Below are positions 5,636-16,600 of a stretch of 45,976 nucleotides of DNA, in pieces. The notes below the pieces were generated by a model. That model saw only the letters and a list, made by a program, of their open reading frames with translations, did no database searches and was not told the origin of the DNA. Numbering within the stretch: the first letter of the stretch is position 1; every line of letters starts with the position of its first letter. The position numbers and the translations under genes were made by a program. Origin of the DNA: a virus; the IMG/VR virus record IMGVR_UViG_3300021961_000163, positions 1 to 45,976 of that record, one strand, 5' to 3'.

Positions 5636-7672
5636 ATGCAACCCAAGAATTTAACAGCACTGGATTTTGGCGATATTAAATCGTCGATCAAAGCATATCT
5701 GAGAACTCGTGATGAGTTTACGGATTATGACTTTGAGGGCTCGTCGCTATCGTATCTGATCGATATTTTAGCGTATAATACTTACTATACGGCATTCACC
5801 GCTAACATGGCGATGAATGAGGCATTTTTGGACAGTGCTACGGTTAGAGACAACGTTGTCAACCAAGCAAAACTCCTAAATTACGTACCTACTTCCATCA
5901 AAGCATCGTATGGTTTCTTGCATGTAACCGTACAGACATCCTTGTTTAACGATGCATACCCAAACAGCATTACTTTGCAACCTGGGGTCGTTGCAACAGG
6001 CGGAAACTATGCTTGGAATATCTTAGAATCTCAAACTGCAACTGTAGATCAAGTTACTGGTAGAGCATCTTTTAGATGCCTTAAAATCTACGAAGGAAGT
6101 ATTGTAACTTACTCATATACAGTAAACGAATTTGTTAAACAGACATATTCAATTCCAACTTCTAGTGCAGATATCAGCACTCTATCCGTAAGAGTTAGAG
6201 CAAACGAATCTAGCACTACTTCTGATGTTTACAACTACGTTGATAACGTAACCACAGTTTCCGCTACAGATCGTGTCTATTTCCTCAGTGAAGGGGAAGA
6301 CATGAGGTATGAGGTATTCTTTGGTGATGGCGTAATTGGTAGAAAGTTAGGCGATGGTGAAATCATCGATCTAAACTACCTTGTCACTAAAGGCGCTGAG
6401 GCAAATGGTGTTAGCAAGTTTACATTTGTAGGTAGATTTGTTGATAGTAACGGTAATTCCTACGGTGCTTCTCAGACTGCGTTTGAAGTAGCAGAAAAGT
6501 CTAATTTTGGTGATGCTGCAGAAAGTCTAGAGTCTATTAAGTATCTTGCACCTAGATTTTACTCTGCACAATACAGAGCAGTGACTTCTCAAGACTATGA
6601 AGTCATTACCAAGAAACTTTACTCAAATGCCAAAACTGTAGTTGCCTATGGTGGTGATGAATTGAATCCTCCCATTTACGGTAAGGTATTTGTTGCAATT
6701 AAAACTAAGACTGGATCCCAACTTAATGATGCAACGAAAAAGTCTTTATCTACTCAACTAAGATCCTTTGCAATGGCATCGATTGAAAGCGTAATCGTCG
6801 ATGCAGACACAATGTATGTGTATCCCAAGGTCTATCTAAATTACGATCCTGCTTGCTCTGGTAGAGCAGTTAGTGCAATTGGTACTAATGCTACAAATGC
6901 AGTTGCTGATTGGGCAGCAACTTCTGGAATCAATAACTTTGGATCTAGTTTCAGTCTAGGTAATTTTGAGAGAGCAGTTGTTGACTCTGATGCATGTATT
7001 ACAGATTCAAGCACACAGATTTCTCTACTCAAGTATATTACACCTCAAGCACCAAACACCAACACATATTGTATTACTGTAGGACAACCACTGTATGACA
7101 GTGGTGATGGTCAGAATGATGCATCTTGTCCCAAAGCACCTATTCTAAAATCGGGTAATTTTAGACTTCTTGAGTTACCTGGAGTTGATCAATACTTTGA
7201 AGATGATGGATATGGTAACTTACGTACTTACTACAATAGTGGTAACAGGAAAGTATACACCAATGATAAGGCAGGCACAGTAGACTATACTACTGGAGAG
7301 GTCTGCTTTGGTCCTGCTGCAGTTATCGGTGCAGGAGGAAACAACCTAGGTGGTGCTGGTGGCACTGTATTGGGACCAGATGCTACTGCCAATGATGTAA
7401 GTATCACCGAAGAGTCACTTGAGAATCTTGGAGATCTTAGGATTCCCGTACTTCTCATTCCTAGAAATAATTCTGTGATTTCTACATCTGAGCCAAATAC
7501 CGTAATTGAAATCATTACACCTACTATTTCAATTACTCCAATTGGCACAGCATTGCCTTCCAATATCCCAATAAATAGTCTTACGCCTACTGACTTTAAC
7601 GTTGTCCCAACAACGATTGATATCCCCGATATTACTGTCCCAGGCGACATAGCAAATACCCAGTGTTTCTGA
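5636..7672 (+). CDS. 6: Baseplate wedge protein gp6
   Basis: The protein has 678 residues; T4 gp6 has 660. The N-terminus (MQPKNLTALDFGDIKSSI) and the segments SYLIDILAYNTYYTAF and VVNQAKLLNYVPTSIKASYG are characteristic of the gp6/J-like wedge family: short helices containing 'LAYN--Y-----N---NE-FLD-A--R--V---A--LGY-P-S--AS'. In T4, gp6 dimers form the inner ring that holds the baseplate together and changes conformation on contraction. The last 80 or so residues are rich in Thr, Pro, Ile and Asn (ITPTISITPIGTALPSNIP) and look like a linker-type tail added to the core. The gene follows gp25 by three bases and precedes the giant gene by three. Confidence 0.93.
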   Translation: MQPKNLTALDFGDIKSSIKAYLRTRDEFTDYDFEGSSLSYLIDILAYNTYYTAFTANMAMNEAFLDSATVRDNVVNQAKLLNYVPTSIKASYGFLHVTVQTSLFNDAYPNSITLQPGVVATGGNYAWNILESQTATVDQVTGRASFRCLKIYEGSIVTYSYTVNEFVKQTYSIPTSSADISTLSVRVRANESSTTSDVYNYVDNVTTVSATDRVYFLSEGEDMRYEVFFGDGVIGRKLGDGEIIDLNYLVTKGAEANGVSKFTFVGRFVDSNGNSYGASQTAFEVAEKSNFGDAAESLESIKYLAPRFYSAQYRAVTSQDYEVITKKLYSNAKTVVAYGGDELNPPIYGKVFVAIKTKTGSQLNDATKKSLSTQLRSFAMASIESVIVDADTMYVYPKVYLNYDPACSGRAVSAIGTNATNAVADWAATSGINNFGSSFSLGNFERAVVDSDACITDSSTQISLLKYITPQAPNTNTYCITVGQPLYDSGDGQNDASCPKAPILKSGNFRLLELPGVDQYFEDDGYGNLRTYYNSGNRKVYTNDKAGTVDYTTGEVCFGPAAVIGAGGNNLGGAGGTVLGPDATANDVSITEESLENLGDLRIPVLLIPRNNSVISTSEPNTVIEIITPTISITPIGTALPSNIPINSLTPTDFNVVPTTIDIPDITVPGDIANTQCF

Positions 7673-7675
7673 TAG

Positions 7676-10600
7676 ATGTCTATAAATAAGGTCTCCCAAT
7701 CTGTTGCTAACCAGACACCTCAGTTTGTTGATGATTATAGTCCTTTATTCAATAAATTTATTGAATATTACTATAAGTCTCAAGAGAAAACTGGGTATGG
7801 ACAAAATATACTCAACGAGTTTTTAAACTACTTAAACATCGATAAACTCGATGTTGGTATTCTTGGCGGTGCTACAACTACTGTAGATGATATCTCTACC
7901 ACAGATGCCACAATCTTCGTAGAAAACGTTGACACGTTTTTGGCTAACGACGGTAGTGTATTGATTGACGATGAAGTCATTTACTACGAGAAAGCTGTAC
8001 AATCTCCTAGTATTGGTCTGAATCCTGGTATTTCTTATGAGCAGGTAAAATTAAAGTGGAGCGCACTTGCAAATCTGGTTGAGTTGTTTGATGGTGTTAC
8101 GACTGAGTTTCGTTTAACATCACAAGACACTCCTATTTCTCCCCCCTCGGCAGCACATTTGATCGTGAAAATCTACGATCAATATTTGATCGCTGGTGTA
8201 GATTATACTGTTTCTGCTGATCGAATCGTATTTACAGAAGCTCCTAGAGCAAGATTGACCTCGGACTCCACAGAATTGAGTCAGATCACTTATTTGAGTG
8301 GTTTTGTTGAGAATCCAATCTATACTTTGGATAATATCTCAGGATCTTTTGGTGAAGGAAAGCGTACCTTCAGAGTATTCAGAGATAATGTACAATATCA
8401 ACCAATTGTAGATGAGTATGTAATTGCAATCTACGATGGTCAAATTTTAACTCCTAAAACTGATTATGCTTTTGATGGATCTTTAGTCACTTTCTCCTTT
8501 ACCCCTATCACTGGTAGGAGACTAGATCTATTTTCCATTGAAGCACCAATTCCTTCGTTTGGTAATGGTGCAGTTGGTTACTCTAGAGTCAATGATCAGG
8601 GTCAACTAACTTCAGTTGAAGTTTCTGATGGTGGATCTCAATACAGATTTGAGTATCCTCCCAAAGTCTCTATCAAACCTAATGGTAATGGAAGTGGTGG
8701 ATCTGCCACTCCTCTTATCAATGGTATTAAGAATGTAACTCTGCTAAAAGGTGGTAGAGGATATAGTGATAGCAATCCCCCTACAGTTAGCATTGAAGAT
8801 CCAACTAAACCAGGATCTACTGTAGCGATTATTAAGGCAAACGTTGTAAATGGCAGTGTTACTGGTCTAGAAACCCTTTCTTCTGGTAGTGGATACACCT
8901 TTACCCCTAGAGTCACTTTCGTCCAACCTGGCGGCGCTGTGCTTGCCGAAGCGCAAATGGTATATGGTGAGAATGGTGGTAGTCTTAACGGCGCTCCTGC
9001 TATCATCAATGGTGGTCAGGGGTATACTACTCCTCCCGAAATTTATGTGGATGAGCCTACTGGACTCAATCCCATCAAAGCATCTCTTAGAGCAAACTTA
9101 ACTAACGGTGTTATCACATCTATCACCGTGTTAAATGCTGGTCAGGGTTATAACTCTCCTCCTAGAATTGCTGTAATTAATCCAACTGGAGCACAGGTTT
9201 TACAAACGACCGTTGATGGCAATGGTCGAGTTATCGACATCGAACTGCTTAGCGGTGGTAGTGGATATGAAGATATTCCTTCGGTTTACATTGTAGACGA
9301 TAGAATCGATACCTCTGGTGTCTATATTGGAGGTACTGGTGCAAAAGCAACTGCATCCATCTTCAACGGACAAATTACTGATATCAACATTACCGACTTT
9401 GGTAGTGGTTATAGTGCTGTCAATCCACCTCAAATTGTTATTCAGGCACCTCCTCAAGCAGAAGCTTCTGTAGAAATTGGTCTTAATGAAATCACTGGTT
9501 TCAAAGTAATTAATAATGGACAAGACTATGAAAGATGCCGTTTTGAAGGTTGTGCTAGAGCAGCAAGTGCTATTACTTCATATACCCAAAGAGGTGAAGC
9601 AGTCTTCTCTAATGAAACTACAGCAGCAGAGCATACCAGTGGATCTGTAGTTAAGTGTCTAGATGCACTCTTTGTTAAGAGATTACTAGACAAATATATC
9701 AAGCAGTTTTTACCTGACATCCCTGAGTTGGATTATGACTCTATTGATGTTAGAAACGCTATCAAAAATATTAAAGATTTTTATTCTACAAAGGGCACTT
9801 CTTATAGTGTTTCTTATCTGTTTAAACTACTTTATGGTGAGAATGTAAGTATTACATATCCCAAAGACCAGATCATCAAACCATCTGCTGCTACTTGGGA
9901 AATTAATACTGTACTTAGAGCAACTCTGGTATCTGGTGATCCTGCAAACATCAAAGATGCTTTGATTGAGCAAGTTGAAGATATTGCTGACCCTAATATC
10001 AAGAATGCTAGTGCTCTAGTTGAAAACTTCATTTCTATTGCTACTTCCACAGACATCATCTATGAATTGGTATTGTCTGAGGAAACAATTGTTGGCACAT
10101 TCTTGGTGCCTTACAAAACAAAACTTGCAGAGCCTCTTGGCGAAACAAATAACATCATTACTGTTGACTCTACAATTGGATGGCCCGAGAGAAATGGTGA
10201 GTTTGTAATCGATGAGACTGAAGTCGTACAATATAAGGAGAAGTCCCTAAACCAGTTTATTGAATGCACCAGAGGCGTTGGTAGTGTAGCTAGGATCTGG
10301 GATTCTGCTACAGTCGTTACTTCAAACTTCCAAGTATATCTGAATCGTGGCACTGCTCAAGAAGTAGTGATGAATGTTGTTGGTATTGTTGATGCTCAGC
10401 AGACCACTCTAACTGATACTGGATCTTACTATCTACCTGGCGATAAACTGACTGTATCTAAACTGGGTGGTAGCTCTAACGAACCTCAACTTACCACTTG
10501 GTTGTATAACGTTAAGAAACTTCTTGAAGTTGAATCTGTAACGTTTGGTGGTATCAATAATCAATCTGCTACTGTTACTACAAGTAGTCCCCATGGTCTG

Positions 10601-13600
10601 CTGGTAGGCGATCAGGTGACAGTTTATGGTGCTAATCCAATCATCTATAATGGCACCTTCCTAGTAACATCTAGAGATTCTTCTACTGTATTCCAATACA
10701 CTCTTGCACAACCTGCAGCAGTTGTGCCTCAAGGTAATATTCTAATCTCGGTTGACCTTAACAAGGGTAAGTCTGGAAGTGATGCTATCAATAAGGCAAT
10801 CAGTCCTTACACTACCAACGTACAAAACTCTTTCTTTAACAGAGAGTATGTTTACGTTGCTTCTACTGGTATTCCAAACTATGAGATTGGTCCTTTCTTA
10901 GGATCTGCATTCCTACCTGGCAACCAGAGAAAGTTAAATCGTTTCCCATTCGAGATTACAACGATTTCGACGAAGGATGAAACAAAACCTGGATCAATCG
11001 GTACTTGGGTAAATGGTGTTTCTATTCTTTCATATAAGTCAACTCAAAAGAAAACTTTCGGTGCGGTAACATCTATCTCCATCGACAATGCAGGCACTAA
11101 CTACGATGCTGCAAATCCTCCTACCATGACAATTTCTAGTGGTGGTGGATCTGGTGCTGCTGCAACAGTAGTTGTTGATGGATCTTTAACTGATATTGAA
11201 GTCATCAATGGTGGTAGTGGTTATACCTCTTCGCCTCTGGTTTCAATCGTCGGTGGCGGTGGATCTGGTGCTTCGGCAACCGCTATCATCACTAAGGGAG
11301 TTGTTTCTAGAATCCTTATTAACAATGGTGGTAGTGGATATACTTCCCAACCCCTAGTCACAATTGTTGGTGGTGGTGGCAGTGGTGCAACTGGTGTTGC
11401 ATCTGTAAGAGGTGGTATCAAGGAAGTTAACATCACTGCTGGTGGTGCATCATACACATCAGTACCTATAGTATCTCTGAGCTCTGGTCAGGGTGCTGTT
11501 GCTCAAGCAATTGTAAACAATGGTAGAATCATTTCTATCGCAATTATTGCTGCTGGTAGTGGATATACTACTGCACCTGAAGTAACTATTCAGGGCGATG
11601 GTTTTGGTGCAATTGCTAAAGCAACGATTGATACAGATGGCGAGAATGCTGGTAGAGTAACTGGTATTCAAATCCTCAATAGAGGTATTGGATACACTCA
11701 AGGTTTGACTTCTATCGGTCTCAATTCGATTGGTCAAGACGCTAAATTTACCGCTAATGTCTTTGAGTGGACATACAACCTACAAGAGACTGCTAACTTC
11801 GATAGTGCTCAAGGTACTCTGTTTGAAGGTCTGAATATCCAATATGGTGGCGAATATTCGCATATTTCAAATCCCCAGAGATTGAGATATCTACTGGGTG
11901 ACAATCTATTTGTAAATGGTATTGGTCTAATCAAAGAGCAAGAGACCTCTCTTGAGCACTCTCCTATCATTGGATGGGCATATGATGGTAATCCCATTTA
12001 TGGTCCTTATGGATATTTGGATCCTACTGATCAGAGCTCTGAGATTTCGAGAATTAGATCTTCATATGCTTTGAAACCCAATCTGATCTATGACGAAGAA
12101 ACTAATATTGTACCTGCTAGAATTGATGGTCCTGCTTTAACTACGGATCCTTCTGGCACATATATTGATGACTATCAATATAATTTTGGTAGTGGTGATC
12201 TGGATCAATATAACGGCAGATTCTGTAAGACACCTGAATTTCCAAGTGGTAGATATTGCTATTTTGTTACCATTGACGCTACAGAAGATGGTAATCCTGT
12301 ATTCCCTTATGTTTTAGGTCCTTCTTACAACTCTGTTGTTGATATTTGGAATCTTCAGGATTCTGCAATTCAGCAAAATATTCCTACGGGTGTTGTACGT
12401 TACAGAGATCCTTATGAAAACGTAGATATTGACGTTGAAAGGACTCCCAACGCATCTACAAACGCTCTGACAACTGAAGCTGGAGACATTCTTCTATTTG
12501 AAGTAGAAGATGAGAATAGAGACGGTATTATCGATCAAGCAGAGATTGATGATCCTGAAGAAATGTTTGAGGAGTCTCCTCTCCAACTATTTGATTACTT
12601 CCCTTCAGTCAAATTTGACTCCAAAGTTGATATCGAAGTTGAAACAATCACTAGATTTGAAGATGCATCGGTAACTGGATTTACAATTGAAAATGCTGGT
12701 GAAAACTATCAGGTCAATGACAGACTGGTCTTTGATAACACCGATACTGGTGGATCTGGTGCTTCTGCTCGTATTTCTAAGATTAAGGGTGAAACTGTTT
12801 CTGCATATACATTTGAAACGGTAGATAATATCAATTATGGTATTCTTACTACCGAAGATCCTCACAACCTAGTTATTGGGGACAAGGTTTTCGTTGATTA
12901 CACCCCTGTAACTGAAAATACTAATAAAGAGTATACTGTCAGACAGTACAAAGGTATTGAAGAAGTTGTTGTTAATGTAAATGGTGCAGGATATAACACA
13001 GATATTCCTCCTACTGTTGTAATTGACGGTGATGGAGAAGGTGGTGAAATTGAAGCAATTGTTAACCAAGTTGGTGCAATTACAGAATTCAATATCTTGA
13101 ATTTTGGATCTGGATACACTAAAAATCCTCGTGTTATTCTTTCCCACCCACAAGTCTTCAAAAAAGCAGATTACTACGTTTCCACCATCGGTCATGGCAT
13201 CAATGATGAGAGACAAACTGTAGTCAATGATGTATTTGTTGATGAAACCAAAGAAGTTTATCTCTGTGGATATACAATCGACTCTGCAGGTGATCGTATT
13301 GGTGTTATTTCCAAACTCAATGCAACTGGTGTCAAAGTTTGGGAAGTTACTGTTGTACCTAACCAACCTGATAATCTAGAAGCAAAATATCTCAGCTTCA
13401 ATAAACTTCTTATTGATGGAAATGATATCTGGGTAGTTGGTGATGTTAGACCCAACAGACTTATCCTGGATGGTTACAATCCAGACATTTCTCTGATCAA
13501 ACTCACTCAAGATTCCAATGGATTAACAGCAAACCTGACATTCCAAAAAGCATATGCTGGTATTTCTGGATCAACTAGAGCCGACCATGTAACTTCCTTA

Positions 13601-16600
13601 GAAAAAATCTCTAACACCAGATTTATCATTGGTGGTTATACAAATACAAACTCTGCCTATCCATATGACGCTTTCTTAGCAGTACTTGACACTACTGGTT
13701 CATTTACTGTCAAGAGAAAACTTGCATCTACTACCAAATCTGAAAAAGTTACCGATATTGTTGTTGGTGAAGACGGTTATATCTATTTCACCATGGAGAC
13801 TGCTGCTAACTCCACTACAACTGATTTGAATGTAGCATTTGGTAAGGTATCTGTTACTACAAATACGATTGATGTTGCTTGGATCAAAGAGACCAGCAAT
13901 TCCTTATATTCTTTCACAAATTCAAGTCTTGCCGTAGACGAATTTAATGAATACTACATCACTGCTGGATTGAGACTGAAAGCAACCCCGACTACAAAAG
14001 ATAGTTTCTGGGTTGGTAAATTTGACACTGATGGTGCAAAAATCTGGGCTTATCGTTATGTTGCTCCCGTTGATGGTCCTGTCGATGTTGTAGACACTAC
14101 AGAGATTGATATTTTTGGTGATCTCAATCTTGCTTACACTCAAACTGATTCAACCACTTCTAAGACAACAGTTTGCACTGTTAAGGTTAAATATGATGGT
14201 AGCATTCAGAAGCACACCAAAAATGAGCTTGCTTCCAAACTAGCATCTACTACTAAGAATAAAATCGAAGGTTTTGCTGCGAAATCTCTTGCAGTTGACG
14301 AATCTGGTGACGTACATGTATTCGGTCAGAGCAAGTGGAATAGAAATGAGTTTATTCTCAAATTCGATAGCGATGAATCTGATCTCACCGAGCATTACAA
14401 TCCCATTGGATTTGGAACTGGTGGATCTTTCTTAATTGATGAAAATGTTGCAAAGATCTATGGATACCAACCTCTAGTTAGCACAACCGTTTGGGAAAAT
14501 GCATACCTGAAAGTACCTGGCACTGAATTAACTACAGTTTTAAATGATGACTGGACATTAGAATTCTTTGTCTACAAGGACTCCACAGAGTCGCAAACTC
14601 TATCTCAGGGGTATCAGACCTTAGTTGGTATTGGTGGCGCTAGAGACGCTACTGGAGGTCTCTGGTTGGGTTATGATCAGAGCACTGGTAATTTAAAACT
14701 TGTCATTTCCGATAATACCACTCCCATCATTAGTGCGGGTGCTGGTCTGTCATCTACACAGACAACATTATTTGCTAATGACACCTGGGCGAAATACTCT
14801 CTGCAAAGAAATGGCAATACATTTGTCGTATGGGTAAATGGCGTCCAAATTCTAACTGGCACGGGTAGCAACTTGTCATTTGGCAATAAGGATCTGTATT
14901 TTGGTAACCAGATTGGTTGGGGTCCCACTGCTACTGACTTTGCATCTGATCGCCAGGGACAATTCCGTTTAGATCACGTTAAACTCAGAAATAGAGCGGT
15001 TACTCCTACCGTACCTAGCGATATTGTAACAATTCCTTCTGCTGGTGCATTCCCCTTCGCTTATGACTGGACTGATGATGCTTGGTTTACTAATTATCTA
15101 AATCGCTATGATTATGTAAACTATCAAGGTCTTGGTATTAAGATTGATAAGAATACTGATAGCGTAAGACTTGGCACTTTTGATATCTTCACAAATTCTG
15201 AAGTCAAACTAGTAAGATCTGCAATCACTCCTGTAGTTGGAGTTGATGTAACAATTACCACTGTCGGTTATCCCCTTTCCGATCTTGGATTCCAGTCTCT
15301 CAACTATGATGACGCTAATACTGTGTATACAGTCAGCGGAAGTGGTGTACAGGGTGGATCTACACAACTGACATATGAGCAGGATGTATGGTCTGGACGT
15401 ACTGCAACTATCCCTGCACCTGGATCGCAGAAAGTTAAAGCAACAGCAATTGTCAAAGATAGATATTTCTTCAAGGTTACAGAGACCTCGAAGATTGATA
15501 ACATCATTGGTCTTCAAATCAATCAACCTTTCAAATTCACTGTTGGTGCAAAATTACTCTTAAATACCGAAGCTGGTGCTTTTGTTAATAGTGGTTACAT
15601 CACTTCCTTGGATTATGAAAATAACATCGCCTATGTTGCTATTAACAATAATACCTGGACAGATGATCTGAATACTGGTGTGCTTTCTACTGAAAGATTT
15701 GATGAGCAAAGCACTTACGGAATTCGTGGTCCAATTCCTGATGATGTTAATGAAATGCCAGCATATCAGTTTGTTGAGGTTGGATTTACTCCTTCTATTG
15801 GTGAGTTTTCTATCAATCTTGCAAACTTTGATGTCCCTGAATACCTTGGAATTGGTGGCACTAATAATCTGGATCAATATGCAAGATTCAAACCATTCCT
15901 AGTTGATCAATATCAAGTAAAGATTGAGGAAGTTTCTGGTGTAACCAACTATGTTGTTGGATCTGTTGTCAATCTTTCTTCTAATCAAGTTTCTTATAAT
16001 CCTGATTACACTCAAATTGATATCACAGGTCTTACTGGTGTAACAAAGATCACTCTGATCACCAACTTGAATAAAGTCCTTCAAGTAACTGGCGTAGTAC
16101 GTAGTGATCTAGTTTATGTCATCACTTCGTCTGCTCACTACCTATCGTCTAAAGAAAATATCTTTGTTGATGGTAACCCACAGGCATCTGATGAGTATAA
16201 TGGCGCATTCTCTGTCAAAGATGTAATCGGCGTTAAGGAGTTTACTTATCAACTTTCTGCTACCGCAACTACAGATCCATCTGTAAATGCAGGTAGTGTA
16301 AGTATCTTTGCTAAGTCTCCTACTCTCAAGATGTATTATGGTCATCAGTATGTCTTTGATTTGAGCCACTCCTCGATGAGGGATGCAAACCTTTCGTTTG
16401 CAAAGGATAGTCTCTACAAACTAGAATATTCTTTCAACTTGATTACCAGAGAAGGAATTCCTGGTGTAACTGGTGGTGGAGTAGGAGCTTCAACAGTATC
16501 CTTCACGGTTGCTCGTGATCAGGTTACTAATATTTCTTACTACTTCGATCCCTCCAGACCTGGCGATGATTCTCCTGTAATTCCTGGTAGTTATCTGGAC

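Noticed and set aside
8638-9009. 123-codon open frame on the minus strand
   Set aside because: This is a reverse shadow of Gly-rich GSGY repeats, giving Pro/Leu-rich low-complexity protein.
12869-13366. 165-codon open frame on the minus strand
   Set aside because: It is antisense to the giant gene, and its Asn/Ile/Cys-rich translation mirrors the sense codons (GTT, AAT, ATT). All supported genes are on the + strand.
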